A stretch of 64,000 bases of DNA from Roseateles depolymerans (GCF_003387155.1 NZ_QUMT01000001.1:1-64000), one strand, 5' to 3'. Positions 34,756-44,858 are shown, numbered from the stretch's first letter. The notes: a model not told the origin generated them from the sequence alone. A program made the numbers and translations.

Positions 34756-37266
34756 ATGAAGAAGATGAAACTGGTGATGGTGGGCAACGGCATGGCCGGC
34801 GTGCGCACGCTGGAAGAGCTGCTCAAGATCGCCCCGGATCTCTACGACATCACCGTGTTCGGCGCGGAGCCGCATCCGAACTACAACCGCATCCTGCTGA
34901 GCCCGGTGCTGGCCGGGGAGCAGACGCTGGACGAGATCATCCTCAACCCGTTGTCCTGGTATGAGGAGCACGGCATCACGCTGCACCTGGGCAAGCGGGT
35001 GGAGACGATTGATCGGGTGAACCGCCGCGTGGTGGCGCACGACGGCACCGAAGCCGTCTACGACCGGCTGCTGCTGGCCACCGGTTCGTCGCCCTTCATC
35101 CTGCCGGTGCCCGGCAAGGAGCTCGACGGCGTGATCGCCTACCGCGACATTGCCGACACCAACACCATGATCGAGGCGGCGCAGCGCTACCGCCACGCCG
35201 TGGTCATTGGCGGCGGCCTGTTGGGGCTGGAAGCGGCCAACGGGCTGATGCTGCGCGGCATGCAGGTCAGCGTGGTCCATCTGCATCCGTGGCTGATGGA
35301 GCGCCAGCTGGACGACCAGGCGGGCGCGCTGCTGCGCCAGTCGCTGGAAGACCGCGGCCTGCGTTTCCTGATGGGGGCGCAGACCGAGGCCCTGATCGGC
35401 GGTGCAGACGGCCGCGTCATGGCGGTGCGTTTCAAGGATGGGCAGGAGATTCCGGCCGATCTGGTGGTGATGGCCGCCGGCATCCGTCCCAACACCGCGC
35501 TTGCGGAGAGCGCCGGCCTCCATTGCCAGCGCGGCGTCGTGGTGACCGACACCCTGCAGACGGTGACCGACCCCCGCATCTACGCCGTGGGGGAATGCGC
35601 CGCGCATCGTGGCATCGCCTACGGCCTGGTGGCGCCGCTGTTCGAGCAGGGCAAGGTCTGCGCCAATCATCTGGCGCAGTTCGGCATCGGCCGTTATCTG
35701 GGCAGCCAGACCAGCACCAAGCTCAAGGTGACCGGCATCGACCTGTTCTCCGCCGGAGACTTCATGGGCGGGGCGGGCACCGAAGAAATCGTCATGAGCG
35801 ACCCCTTCGCCGGGGTCTACAAGAAGCTGGTCATCCGGGACGACCGGCTGGTGGGGGCGTGCCTGTATGGCGACACCGTCGATGGCAGCTGGTATTTCAA
35901 GCTGCTGCGGGAGGGCCGCAAGATCAGCGACATCCGCGACCGGCTGATGTTTGGCGAGAGCAACATCGGCGATGTCGGCCACCAGGGCCACAACAAGGCG
36001 GCCGCCATGGCCGATGGCGACGAGGTCTGCGGCTGCAACGGCGTGAGCAAGGGCGCCATCTGCAAGGCGATCAAGGACAAGGGCCTGTTCACGCTGGAGG
36101 AGGTCCGCAAGCACACCAAGGCCAGCGCATCCTGCGGGTCCTGCACCGGCCTTGTGGAGCAACTGATCATGTTCACCGCTGGCGGCGACTACTCCGCCAC
36201 GCCGCGCAAGAAGGCGGTGTGCGGCTGCACCGAGCTGAGCCACCAGGAAGTGCGCGACGCCATCTTCCGCGACCATCTGGTGCGCATGAGCGATGTCTTC
36301 GAGCGTCTGCAGTGGTCCACCCCCAATGGCTGCGCCACCTGCCGGCCGGCGCTCAATTACTACCTGATCTCCTCCTGGCCGAAGGAAGCGGTGGACGACC
36401 CGCAGTCGCGCTTCATCAACGAGCGCAGCCACGCCAACATCCAGAAGGACGGCACCTACTCAGTGATCCCGCGCATGTGGGGCGGAGAGACCTCGGCCGC
36501 CGAGCTGCGCCGCATTGCCGATGCGGTGGACAAATACCGCATCCCGACCGTCAAGGTCACTGGTGGCCAGCGCATCGATCTGCTGGGGGTGCGCAAGGAA
36601 GACCTGGTGCATGTCTGGCGGGACATCGGCATGCCCAGCGGCCATGCCTATGCCAAGGCCCTGCGCACGGTGAAGACCTGCGTGGGCTCCGAATGGTGCC
36701 GCATGGGCACGCAGGACAGCACCCAGATGGGCAAGGACCTGGAGCGAGCCATGTGGCGCATGTATGCGCCGCACAAGGTCAAGTTCGCGGTCAGCGGTTG
36801 TCCGCGCAACTGCGCCGAGGCCGGCATCAAGGATGTCGGCATCATCGGCGTGGACTCCGGCTGGGAGATGTACATCGCTGGCAACGGCGGCATCAAGACC
36901 GAGGTCGCCCACTTCTTCACCAAGCTCCGGACCGCGGAAGAGGTGCTGGAGTACACCGGCGCCTTCATGCAGCTCTATCGCAAGGAGGGCTGGTATCTGG
37001 AGCGCACGGTTCATTACGTCAGCCGGGTGGGCCTGGACCACGTGAAGCAGCGCATCCTGGAAGACCACGAAGGCCGCCGTGCCTTGTGGGCCGAGCTGCA
37101 GTTCGCGCTCGATGGAGAGCCGGACCCCTGGTTTGAATTCACCAAGGCGCAGGTGGATCTGCGCCAGTTTGATCCGCTGCTGGCGGTGCCCGCTCTGCCT
37201 GCCTCCTCTGCGATGCCTGTCTCAGCCGCCTCCGCCCCCTCACCTGCGTTGCAGTCCCACCCTTGA
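34756..37266 (+). CDS. nirB: Assimilatory NADH-nitrite reductase, large subunit
   Basis: An 836-residue flavo-iron-sulfur-siroheme enzyme that reduces nitrite to ammonium in the cytoplasm. Residues 1-300 bind FAD and NAD(P)H (VMVGNGMAGVRTLEELL and VVIGGGLLGLEAANGL). Residues 420-545 carry two BFD-type [2Fe-2S] segments (CGCNGVSKGAICKAI with SCGSC, and CGCTELSHQ with CATC). The sulfite/nitrite reductase half holds TCVGSEWCRMG and SGCPRNCAEAG, the Cys ligands of the 4Fe-4S/siroheme centre. GGAG lies eight bases before the ATG. The Ala/Ser/Pro-rich tail of 30 residues looks dispensable. Confidence 0.96.
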   Translation: MKKMKLVMVGNGMAGVRTLEELLKIAPDLYDITVFGAEPHPNYNRILLSPVLAGEQTLDEIILNPLSWYEEHGITLHLGKRVETIDRVNRRVVAHDGTEAVYDRLLLATGSSPFILPVPGKELDGVIAYRDIADTNTMIEAAQRYRHAVVIGGGLLGLEAANGLMLRGMQVSVVHLHPWLMERQLDDQAGALLRQSLEDRGLRFLMGAQTEALIGGADGRVMAVRFKDGQEIPADLVVMAAGIRPNTALAESAGLHCQRGVVVTDTLQTVTDPRIYAVGECAAHRGIAYGLVAPLFEQGKVCANHLAQFGIGRYLGSQTSTKLKVTGIDLFSAGDFMGGAGTEEIVMSDPFAGVYKKLVIRDDRLVGACLYGDTVDGSWYFKLLREGRKISDIRDRLMFGESNIGDVGHQGHNKAAAMADGDEVCGCNGVSKGAICKAIKDKGLFTLEEVRKHTKASASCGSCTGLVEQLIMFTAGGDYSATPRKKAVCGCTELSHQEVRDAIFRDHLVRMSDVFERLQWSTPNGCATCRPALNYYLISSWPKEAVDDPQSRFINERSHANIQKDGTYSVIPRMWGGETSAAELRRIADAVDKYRIPTVKVTGGQRIDLLGVRKEDLVHVWRDIGMPSGHAYAKALRTVKTCVGSEWCRMGTQDSTQMGKDLERAMWRMYAPHKVKFAVSGCPRNCAEAGIKDVGIIGVDSGWEMYIAGNGGIKTEVAHFFTKLRTAEEVLEYTGAFMQLYRKEGWYLERTVHYVSRVGLDHVKQRILEDHEGRRALWAELQFALDGEPDPWFEFTKAQVDLRQFDPLLAVPALPASSAMPVSAASAPSPALQSHP

Positions 37267-37275
37267 GGAGCCGCC

Positions 37276-37656
37276 ATGCCGACCTGGATCTCCATCTGCG
37301 CCGTCACCGACATCCCCGTGCTCGGCGCCCGCCGTGTCTCCCGCCAGCGGGGCCCGGAAGTGGCTCTGTTCCGTACCTCGGGCGATCAGGTGCACGCGTT
37401 GCTGGACCGCTGCCCGCATCGCGCCGGACCGCTGAGCCAGGGCATCGTCTTCGGCGGCGCAGTGGCCTGTCCGCTGCACAACTGGACCATCTCGCTGGAC
37501 AGCGGCTGTGCCCGTGAGCCCGATGAAGGCCGCACACCGGTGTTTCGGGTCAAGGTCGAAGCGGGGCAGGTGTGGCTGGATGGCGAGGAACTGGACACAG
37601 TGGGCGTGGACCTGCCTCCGGTGAAGGCCGGCCCCTGCACCCGCGTCAACTGCTGA
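37276..37656 (+). CDS. nirD: Nitrite reductase small subunit (Rieske type)
   Basis: A 126-residue NirD-family protein. It retains a complete Rieske [2Fe-2S] motif: CPHRAG (Cys46, His48) and CPLHNW (Cys65, His68). Many enterobacterial NirD proteins have lost these residues, so this version should bind a cluster and could shuttle electrons to NirB. It begins nine bases after nirB with its own GGAG. Confidence 0.93.
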   Translation: MPTWISICAVTDIPVLGARRVSRQRGPEVALFRTSGDQVHALLDRCPHRAGPLSQGIVFGGAVACPLHNWTISLDSGCAREPDEGRTPVFRVKVEAGQVWLDGEELDTVGVDLPPVKAGPCTRVNC

Positions 37657-37666
37657 GCACCGCGTT

Positions 37667-40492
37667 ATGGGCCGCACCACGCGATCGACCTGCCCCTACT
37701 GCGGCGTCGGCTGCGGTGTGCTGATCGACACCACCGAGACGCCGGACGGGCCGTGCATCACCGGCGTGCGGGGGGATCCGGACCATCCTGCCAATGCGGG
37801 GCGGCTCTGCACAAAGGGCGCCACGCTGCATCTCACCGCCAGTCCGATGGTGCGGCAACATCAGCGCCTGCTGCAGCCGGCGTGGCGAGCGGACCGGCGC
37901 GCGTCCTTCCAGCCGGTGGACTGGGACACGGCGCAGCAGCAGATCGCGGACCGGCTGCTGGACCTGCGGGCCCGTCATGGTCGCGATGCCATCGGCTTCT
38001 ACATCTCTGGCCAGTTGCTGACCGAGGACTATCACGCCTTCAACAAGCTGGCCCGGGGTCTGGTCGGCACGAACAACATCGACAGCAACTCACGGCTGTG
38101 CATGAGTGCGGCGGTGGTGGGCTACAAACAGACGCTGGGCGCGGATGCGCCGCCGGCCTGTTATGAGGACCTGGACCTGGCGAGCTGCCTGTTCCTGGCC
38201 GGCACCAACACGGCCTGGGCGCATCCGGTGCTGTTCCGTCGCATCGAGGCGGCGCGGGCGGCCCGGCCAGACCTGAAGATCATCGTGGTGGACCCGCGGC
38301 GGACGGAGACTGCGGAGTTCGCCGACCTGCACCTGCCGCTGCGTCCCGGCACCGATGTGGCGCTGTTTCAGGGCCTTCTGCATGCGTGCATCTGGGAGGG
38401 CTGGATCGACCGGCCCTTCATCGACCAACATACCGAGGGCTTTGACGCGCTCAAGGCCCTGGTGCGCACCATGACGCCTGCCGAGACCGCGCGGCTGACG
38501 GGGCTGAAGGAGGCGCAGGTGCTGCAGGCGGCAGAGTGGTTTGCCCGCTCACCGGCCAGCCTGTCTCTCTACTGCATGGGCCTGAACCAGAGCAGCAGCG
38601 GGGCGGCGAAGAACACGGCGCTGATCCACCTGCATCTGGCGACCGGACAGATTGGCCGGCCCGGCGCTGGGCCCTTCTCGTTGACGGGCCAGCCCAATGC
38701 GATGGGGGGACGCGAGACCGGCGGCATGGCCACACTGCTGCCGGGGCATCGGGATCCTGCGTCCGCCGAGGACCGGGCCGCCATCGCCGCGCTGTGGGGC
38801 TGTGATCCGCTGTCGGATCGCCCTGGGTGCACGGCGGTGGAGATGTTCGAGGCGGCTGCGCGCGGGGAGATCAAGGCGCTGTGGATTGCCTGCACCAATC
38901 CTGCCCAGTCGATGCCGGACCAGGCGCTGGTGCGTGAGGCGCTGTCCCGTTGCGAGCTGGTGGTGCTGCAGGAAGCCTTCGGCGGCACGGCCACCGCCGA
39001 CTTCGCCGACATTCTGCTGCCCGCCGCCACCTGGGGTGAAAAGGACGGCACGGTGACCAACAGCGAGCGCCGCATCAGCCGCGTGCGCGCCGCAGTGCCG
39101 CCCGCTGGCGCGTCCCGACCGGACTGGCAGATCGTGCGGGACGTGGCGCAGCGCATGGAAGCCGTCCTCCGCCCGGGGGCCGACAGCCTGTTTGCCTGGG
39201 ACCGGCCGCAGCAGCTGTGGGAGGAGCATCGGGCGGCCACGTGCGGAAAGGACCTGGATATCTCCGGCCTGAGTTATGAACGGCTGGAGGCGGCGCCGCA
39301 GCAATGGCCGTTCCCCGCGGGGGCGGAGCAGGGGCGGGCTCGGCTGTACGAGGACCGGCGCTTCGCCCATGCGGATGGTCGGGCCCGTTTCGTGGTGCGG
39401 CCGTTTGCGATGCCGGCGGACCGGCAGGACGCCCGGTTTCCGATGGCGCTCAGCACGGGTCGCCTGCGGGATCAATGGCACGGCATGAGCCGCAGCGGTA
39501 CGGTGCCGCGCTTGTTTGCGCATGCGCCTACGCCGGCGCTGCATCTTCATCCGGCGGATATGGAACGGCGTCGGTTGAAGGATGGGGCGCTGGTGCGGGT
39601 CACGTCCCGCCGCGGGTCGGTCATCCTGCCGCTGCAATCGGACGCTGTGTTGACGCCGCAGTCCGCCTGGTTGCCGATGCACTGGGGGAGTGAGTTCGTC
39701 GGGGGACAAGGGCAACTCGGGGTGAATGCCGTGACGCAGCCGGCGTTCTGCCCGGATGCGCGCCAACCGGAATTGAAGTTTGCCGCCGTGGCGGTGACGC
39801 CAGTTGAGTTGCCGTGGCGCCTGGTGGGCGCGGCCTGGGTGGGGCCGGGTGAGGGGGCGGCGCTGAGACGCCAGTTGCGTGGGTTGATGGACCAGGCGGC
39901 GTATGCGTGCTGCCTGCCTGCGCCGGTCAGTGCGGCTGGGACCGCGACAGCGACTGCCACAACACTGACGCACACCGAGGCTGCCACGGAGGAGCCACTG
40001 GAAGGCTGGTCCCTGGAATTGGCCTTCGCCGATCGTCCCTCGGACGCCGTCGTGCAGGCTCTGGCCAGCGTCCTGGGCCTCACCGGCGTGGGCGTTCTGC
40101 GATATGCCGACAGCCAGCGAGGACGCAGCCGCCTGCTGCGCCTGTCCGGAACCGGCGCCGATGCGCGACTCCAGGCGATGCTGCGCGTGGGCGAAGGCCA
40201 GGAGGCTCAGTGGCTGGACGCGCTCTGGCGGGACCAAGTGCCAGTGGCGCCGTTCAGTCGCCGGCTGCTGGCACCCGAGGCCGAAGGTCCGGCCCAGGGG
40301 CTCAGTCCGCAAGTCTGCAACTGCTTCAACGTCCGGGAAGACGCGATCAAGGCGTGTCTCGCCCGTCATGCGGACGCACCCCCCAGCGAGCGTCTGGCCC
40401 ATCTGCAGGCCACGCTCCGCTGCGGAACGTCCTGCGGCTCGTGCCTGCCCACGCTGCGTCGATGGGCCCAGTCCACGGAGGAGGTGATATGA
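37667..40492 (+). CDS. nasA: Assimilatory nitrate reductase, catalytic subunit
   Basis: A 941-residue molybdopterin enzyme reducing nitrate to nitrite in the cytoplasm. The N-terminal 4Fe-4S site is CPYCGVGC with a later LCTKG Cys. The molybdopterin domains include SRLCMSAAVVGYK, where the Cys is the probable Mo ligand, and QPNAMGGRETGG. The C-terminal 60 residues form a BFD-like [2Fe-2S] domain (CNCFNVREDAIKACLARH, then CGTSCGSC), as in NasA that takes electrons from an NADH-linked partner. No separate nasC gene is seen, so the donor may be NirB or a distant reductase. The stop overlaps cobA. Confidence 0.95.
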   Translation: MGRTTRSTCPYCGVGCGVLIDTTETPDGPCITGVRGDPDHPANAGRLCTKGATLHLTASPMVRQHQRLLQPAWRADRRASFQPVDWDTAQQQIADRLLDLRARHGRDAIGFYISGQLLTEDYHAFNKLARGLVGTNNIDSNSRLCMSAAVVGYKQTLGADAPPACYEDLDLASCLFLAGTNTAWAHPVLFRRIEAARAARPDLKIIVVDPRRTETAEFADLHLPLRPGTDVALFQGLLHACIWEGWIDRPFIDQHTEGFDALKALVRTMTPAETARLTGLKEAQVLQAAEWFARSPASLSLYCMGLNQSSSGAAKNTALIHLHLATGQIGRPGAGPFSLTGQPNAMGGRETGGMATLLPGHRDPASAEDRAAIAALWGCDPLSDRPGCTAVEMFEAAARGEIKALWIACTNPAQSMPDQALVREALSRCELVVLQEAFGGTATADFADILLPAATWGEKDGTVTNSERRISRVRAAVPPAGASRPDWQIVRDVAQRMEAVLRPGADSLFAWDRPQQLWEEHRAATCGKDLDISGLSYERLEAAPQQWPFPAGAEQGRARLYEDRRFAHADGRARFVVRPFAMPADRQDARFPMALSTGRLRDQWHGMSRSGTVPRLFAHAPTPALHLHPADMERRRLKDGALVRVTSRRGSVILPLQSDAVLTPQSAWLPMHWGSEFVGGQGQLGVNAVTQPAFCPDARQPELKFAAVAVTPVELPWRLVGAAWVGPGEGAALRRQLRGLMDQAAYACCLPAPVSAAGTATATATTLTHTEAATEEPLEGWSLELAFADRPSDAVVQALASVLGLTGVGVLRYADSQRGRSRLLRLSGTGADARLQAMLRVGEGQEAQWLDALWRDQVPVAPFSRRLLAPEAEGPAQGLSPQVCNCFNVREDAIKACLARHADAPPSERLAHLQATLRCGTSCGSCLPTLRRWAQSTEEVI

Positions 40493-41304
40493 GTTCAGCC
40501 CAGAACCCCCATGGCGCGACGTCGCCCGGCCGCACCGGTCCGGTCTGGCTGGTGGGAGCCGGTCCGGGTGACCCGGAGCTGCTGACGATCAAGGCCTTTC
40601 GCTGCCTGCAACAGGCCGACGTCGTGCTGACCGACGATCTCGTGGATGCCCGATTACTGGAATGCCTGCCCTCCCGGACGCGGGTGCTGAAGGTGGGCAA
40701 GCGGGGCGGCTGCGTGTCGACCGAACAGCGCTTCATCCACGAGCTGATGATCCGGGAAGCCCGCTCAGGCGCCCGCGTGGTGCGGCTCAAGGGCGGCGAT
40801 CCGTTTGTGTTCGGGCGGGGCGGTGAAGAGGTGGATGCGCTGCGGGAAGCGGGGCTGGCGGTTGAAGTGATCAACGGCTTGTCCGCGGGGCTGGCGGCGC
40901 CGGCCTCGGTGGGAGTGCCGGTCACGGACCGGCGCTGCACGCCCGGGGTGGCCTTCGTGACGGGCCACAACGGGGAACATGGGCAGCAACCGGACTGGTC
41001 AGCGCTGGCGCGCAGCGGGCTGACGCTGGTCGTCTACATGGGACTGACGCGAGCCGGCGTGATCTGCCGCGCGCTGATCGATGGCGGGCTGTCGCCGCAG
41101 ACGCCTGCGGTGATCGTCAGCGCTGCCCACACGCCGCGTCAGCGCGACTGCTTCACGACATTGGAGGCATTGCCCGGCGACATCGAGCGCCATGGCATGC
41201 CCAGCCCGGGGCTGCTGGTCATCGGCAAGGTGGTGGCCTTGTCAGAGAGCTGGCGTGCGCATGTGGGCGAGGCGGTGAGCCGGGCATGGGAGCCGGCCGC
41301 CTGA
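40489..41304 (+). CDS. cobA: Uroporphyrinogen-III C-methyltransferase
   Basis: A 271-residue SUMT. VWLVGAGPGDPELLTIKAFRCL, DLVD, GKRGG, VVRLKGGDPFVFGRGGEE and VEVINGLSAGLAAPA are the S-adenosylmethionine and substrate motifs. It makes precorrin-2, the siroheme precursor required by NirB, which explains its place as the last gene. The ATG overlaps the nasA stop by four bases, with GGAGG just upstream. The CysG dehydrogenase/chelatase domain is absent and must be encoded elsewhere. Confidence 0.95.
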   Translation: MSSAQNPHGATSPGRTGPVWLVGAGPGDPELLTIKAFRCLQQADVVLTDDLVDARLLECLPSRTRVLKVGKRGGCVSTEQRFIHELMIREARSGARVVRLKGGDPFVFGRGGEEVDALREAGLAVEVINGLSAGLAAPASVGVPVTDRRCTPGVAFVTGHNGEHGQQPDWSALARSGLTLVVYMGLTRAGVICRALIDGGLSPQTPAVIVSAAHTPRQRDCFTTLEALPGDIERHGMPSPGLLVIGKVVALSESWRAHVGEAVSRAWEPAA

Positions 41305-41340
41305 CGAGCGACCCGTGAGTGCCGAGGCCGTGGCGATCCT

Positions 41341-42513
41341 TCAAGGCCGCTGCTGCTCCAGCCTGCGCAGGGCCACCACCAGCACCAGCCCGACCACCAG
41401 CACCGCCGCAGTGATCCAGAGCGCCCCGCGATAGCTGCCGCTGGCCTGAGCCATGGCACCGGCCAGCGCAGGCGCCGAGACCTGTGCAGCGCCATAGCTC
41501 AGTGTCAGCCGAGCCATCGCCTTGCCCGGATTGCCGGGTGAGCGTCGGCCCACCAGCGCCAGGGTCAGGCTGACCAGGCCGATGAAGGTGGCGCCATACA
41601 GCAGTGCGCCGGTGAGTGCCGCGGCCAACCCGTCGGACATGGCGGGCAACACCACGGACAGCGTCTGCAACGCGAAAGCTGCGATCAGCGCCTCCAGATC
41701 ACCAAAACGCCGTGCGATCCGGTCCCACAGGAAGACCGCTGGTGTCGCCGCCACCCCCACCAGCAGCCAGGCCCACGGCCCTTGCCCTTGCAGCAGGGGT
41801 TGTCGCTCCACGATGGCGACGGTGAAGGTGGCGTGGATGACAAATCCCCAGCCAGCGCAGAAGTAGGCGGCCAGCATCAGGCGCATCCAGGTGGTGCTCG
41901 GCGCGGTGCCTTGCGTGTGGGCCGTTGGCGCCAGGGGCGGCGGCAGCGGAGGGCGCCAATGCCAGGCCAGGGCCAGCAGGGCGACGCCGATGGCGACGAA
42001 TCCCCACCAATGCGCGGCCCAGTCCCATCGCAAGGCGTCCATGCTCATGGCGCCGATGGCCGAGAGCACGATGCCCAGGCCCAGTCCCATGAAATGCACC
42101 CCAAGCTCAGGCCGGCGGCCCGCCCGGATCAGAAAGCCCAGCACCAGGCCGGAGCCCAGCAGCATGCCGGCTGCACCGGCCAGTCCGCCGAGATACCGCG
42201 ATAGCGCCCACAGGGGCACCGATGGCGCCAGCGGCATCAGCGCCGTGGACAGCAGGCCCAGCAGCAGGCCCGCCAGATACAGGCGGTAGCGCCACTGCGG
42301 CGCCTCCACCAGCGATGCGATCAAGGCGCCGCTCATGTAGCCGGCGTAGTTGATGGCGGCGAGCCCGCCACCGAGCGCATCCCCGACACCGGCCTGGGCA
42401 TGCATCAGCGGCAGCAAGGGGGTGTAGGCGAAACGGGCGATGCCCACGGTCAGCATCAGCGCAGTGATGCCGCCGACGGAGACCTGCCAGGGGCGTAGGG
42501 ATGCAGCGGTCAT
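41341..42513 (-). CDS. MFS transporter, YbfB/YjiJ type
   Basis: A 390-residue membrane protein with 12 predicted helices, of the YbfB/YjiJ branch of the major facilitator superfamily. GIARFAYTPLLPLM near the N-terminus and YAGYMSGALIASL are characteristic. The substrate is unknown. The start at MTAASLRPWQ is preferred over a frame that extends 32 codons upstream through poor coding sequence. It converges on cobA, so it is unlikely to belong to the nitrate operon. Confidence 0.87.
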   Translation of the reverse strand: MTAASLRPWQVSVGGITALMLTVGIARFAYTPLLPLMHAQAGVGDALGGGLAAINYAGYMSGALIASLVEAPQWRYRLYLAGLLLGLLSTALMPLAPSVPLWALSRYLGGLAGAAGMLLGSGLVLGFLIRAGRRPELGVHFMGLGLGIVLSAIGAMSMDALRWDWAAHWWGFVAIGVALLALAWHWRPPLPPPLAPTAHTQGTAPSTTWMRLMLAAYFCAGWGFVIHATFTVAIVERQPLLQGQGPWAWLLVGVAATPAVFLWDRIARRFGDLEALIAAFALQTLSVVLPAMSDGLAAALTGALLYGATFIGLVSLTLALVGRRSPGNPGKAMARLTLSYGAAQVSAPALAGAMAQASGSYRGALWITAAVLVVGLVLVVALRRLEQQRP

Positions 42514-42976
42514 CAGGCGGTCTGCGGGGCGTGGACCTGCGAAGAAGCTGGTGCCGCGCACCAGGTGTCCCTCCGCAGAGTCGGCCCGTTCTTGTGGAAC
42601 AAGGCGCACAGGGTAACGTCAGCGGCGCCGCTGCGCTCGCGGATCGTGTGTTTGTCCTGGCAGGGCTCGGGATCCGATCGTCTTTCATGATGGTCGCGCA
42701 CCAGCGCATCGGTGCAACAGGACGCCACCCATGAACGGGGCGCCCATGTAAGAACCCGGCGACCCGGCGACCCGTGACGGTCCTGGAGGCGCAAGCTGCC
42801 TTGCGCGCGCGCACTTCAGTGGAGGTGGTGCAGCTTCCCAAACGCGCCACGGGGCCTGTGCGTAACGAACGCTGACATTGATGGCGCTTCGGACTCACGG
42901 AAGTCCCTCATAGCGGGGGCTGGCGGCCCTCCCGGCGCCCTTAAGCTGGACCCATCACTTCAACGGATGACTCGGG
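42514..42976. other. Intergenic region with no gene seen
   Basis: This 463-bp divergent region should hold the promoters of the MFS gene and of the DUF3617 gene. No ORF with a ribosome-binding site, no tRNA and no terminator is evident. A short direct repeat (GGCGACCC twice, near 42761-42776) is the only regularity. Confidence 0.6.
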
Positions 42977-43546
42977 ATGACGAAGAATTTCTTTCGCGGG
43001 GCAGCCTTGGGCGCCGCTTTGTGCGCGGCCTTTGGCGGCGTCAACGCCCAGACGGTGAACGTCAAGCCCGGTCTGTGGGCGAGCAGCACAGCCGGCACCA
43101 TCAACGGACAGAAGCTGCCTTCGATCCTGGACATCAAGGGCGCGCTCACTGCGCAGCAGAAAAGCGCGCTGGTGTCCGGCATGCAGCAACTCGGCCTGCC
43201 CGTAGGGTCTCCGAGCCTGGCCTGCCAGGAGACCGAAAGCTTCGCATTGCCCAAGCCGCAAAGCACGGAACAGTGCACCTTCACCGCATCCCCCAGCGAC
43301 GCCAACAGCGGCACCATCCAGATGAGCTGCAATGGGCAGCTCAAGGGTAGCGGGCGAGGCACCTACAAGGTCAGCGGCAAAACGAGCGCGACGCTGAATT
43401 GGAAGATGGAAGGCACCACGCCCCAGGGGACGCCCGTGAAGATGGAGCAAACCACCGTCTACAAGTGGGTGGAGGCCGATTGCAGCCAGCCGCCCAAGGG
43501 CCTGGACCCGTCCTTGGTGGACCTGCTCAAGTCCGACGGACGGTAA
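42977..43546 (+). CDS. Secreted DUF3617 protein
   Basis: A 189-residue exported protein. The signal peptide is FFRGAALGAALCAAFGGVNAQ. The mature part has the DUF3617 outline: VKPGLWASSTAGTINGQ, a Cys in PSLACQETESFALP, EQCTFTASPSDANSG, MSCNGQLKGSGRGTYKVSG and YKWVEADCSQPP, with four Cys that could form two disulphides. The function of the family is unknown. Its final 39 bases recur at 44877-44915, past the rhomboid gene. Confidence 0.85.
   Translation: MTKNFFRGAALGAALCAAFGGVNAQTVNVKPGLWASSTAGTINGQKLPSILDIKGALTAQQKSALVSGMQQLGLPVGSPSLACQETESFALPKPQSTEQCTFTASPSDANSGTIQMSCNGQLKGSGRGTYKVSGKTSATLNWKMEGTTPQGTPVKMEQTTVYKWVEADCSQPPKGLDPSLVDLLKSDGR
43508..43546. repeat. 39-bp direct repeat, copy 1 (end of the DUF3617 gene)
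   Basis: This is the 3' end of the DUF3617 gene, encoding PSLVDLLKSDGR and the stop. The identical 39 bases occur again at 44877-44915, 1.37 kb away, so the pair brackets the rhomboid gene. Confidence 0.95.
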
Positions 43547-43591
43547 AGCAGATCCGGCGGGTGGGTGATGGGGGCGCGGCGCGCCACGCGC

Positions 43592-43660
43592 CGATCCTGA
43601 ACCGTGCCACCCACTGCGTCAGCTTCCGCTCCCAGCTCATTCACCGACTCCGCCGCCGAC
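43592..43660 (-). pseudogene. Remnant of the 3' end of a chemoreceptor gene
   Basis: About 70 bases are roughly 80% identical to the last codons of the chemoreceptor gene that begins at 45183 on the same strand, including CTCATTCACCGACTCCGC. The identity stops near 43660 and nothing else of the receptor remains. It is a scar of duplication or recombination and is not expected to be expressed. The rest of 43547-43811 has no gene. Confidence 0.75.
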
Positions 43661-43811
43661 GCGATTGTCGAAGATGCCCAGTGGCACTAGCGCTCACGCT
43701 CCCTGCCGATCTTTGTCATTGACGGAGCAAGCCGCAAAACAGCAGCATTCAGATTCGCTGGCTTACAGACCGAGCTTTCATTGACGGTGCTTCTCTGAAG
43801 GACAAGGAATC

Positions 43812-44858
43812 GTGTGGCGGGAACTGAAATCATTGCCCAGGCATGACGGGCAGGGCTGGGCGCAGTGGCGCCATCGCGTGTCTCGCGACGCAGACGCCGA
43901 CACGCTCAAATCCGATCTCCGTTCATGGAGTCCCACCAGCCTGACATTGGTGGCGGGGCCCGGAGACCGCAGGTTTCTCCCACCGGTCTATCAGCGCCAG
44001 TTTCGAGGTCGCGCAATGGATGCCGTGAGACGAAGCTGTCGGCTTGCCGTGTCTAGCTGGACCGGCTTTTGTCTCGTGCTCATCGGTCTTGCGTTGATGA
44101 CACGAACACCGCGCTATGCAAGCTACGCACTGCTCTTTGGGCTGGTTGCAGCAACCATCGCAACTGATTACTTTGCCGCATTGAGGACCGCCTCCGGTAT
44201 CGGGGAAAGAGCGCTCTTCTTCCGATGGATGCAGACGGCTGCAGCACCAAGAGTCGGGCTCGTCGCCTGGTCGCTGCTATTGGGACTGTCGGGAGCAACG
44301 CAGCTGCTTCTTCAGGATAGGCTGGGCAGTCTGGAGTCGGTGGTCGAGCAGTATGGGATTGTCTACAGCGAGGTGCTTCAGCAGGGGCAGTGGTGGCGTG
44401 TATTGAGCGGAAGCTTCCTCCATGCAGGGCTTGCTCATTACGCAAACAACGCGATGTTGCTGCTGTTTACGGGACCTATCGTTTGGGGGCTGTTCGGGGC
44501 CGGCAGGTCTCTCATCATCTTTGCTTCCGGGACGGTCGTCGGACCCTTGGCACAGATGGCGTTTGGAACGCCGGAATTCGACAGCTATTTGGGCCTCTCC
44601 TCACCCGTGCTCGCGATGTTCGGGCTGCTCATTGCTTCAGCGTGGCGCAATCCGCGCGTATTGCCAAAAGGATTCCCGCTGACTCTCATCGGGATCGTCA
44701 CCGTGTCCGTGGTGGGCGCCGAGCTGCTCTCCGAGCGTGTCGCTTCGTCCGCGCACGTGGCGGGTCTTGCGGTGGGCGTACTGTTTGGTCTTCGAGTTCC
44801 TACGCTTGCTGAAGACCATCGTGTCAGTGGAGCAGCGTCTAGGCGTGGGGCTGTCTGA
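43812..44858 (+). CDS. Rhomboid-family intramembrane serine protease
   Basis: A 348-residue polytopic protein with a GTG start preceded by AAGGA-like sites. The N-terminal 75 residues are cytoplasmic; two helices precede the six-helix rhomboid core. GQWWRVLSGSFLHAGLAHYANNAM is the conserved helix-2 motif. The nucleophile is Ser263 in GLSSP (the usual GxSG with its second Gly replaced by Ser), and His315 in AHVAGLAVG completes the dyad. Base composition is clearly lower in G+C than neighbours. With the flanking 39-bp repeats, this suggests acquisition by transfer. The substrate is unknown. Confidence 0.85.
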   Translation: MWRELKSLPRHDGQGWAQWRHRVSRDADADTLKSDLRSWSPTSLTLVAGPGDRRFLPPVYQRQFRGRAMDAVRRSCRLAVSSWTGFCLVLIGLALMTRTPRYASYALLFGLVAATIATDYFAALRTASGIGERALFFRWMQTAAAPRVGLVAWSLLLGLSGATQLLLQDRLGSLESVVEQYGIVYSEVLQQGQWWRVLSGSFLHAGLAHYANNAMLLLFTGPIVWGLFGAGRSLIIFASGTVVGPLAQMAFGTPEFDSYLGLSSPVLAMFGLLIASAWRNPRVLPKGFPLTLIGIVTVSVVGAELLSERVASSAHVAGLAVGVLFGLRVPTLAEDHRVSGAASRRGAV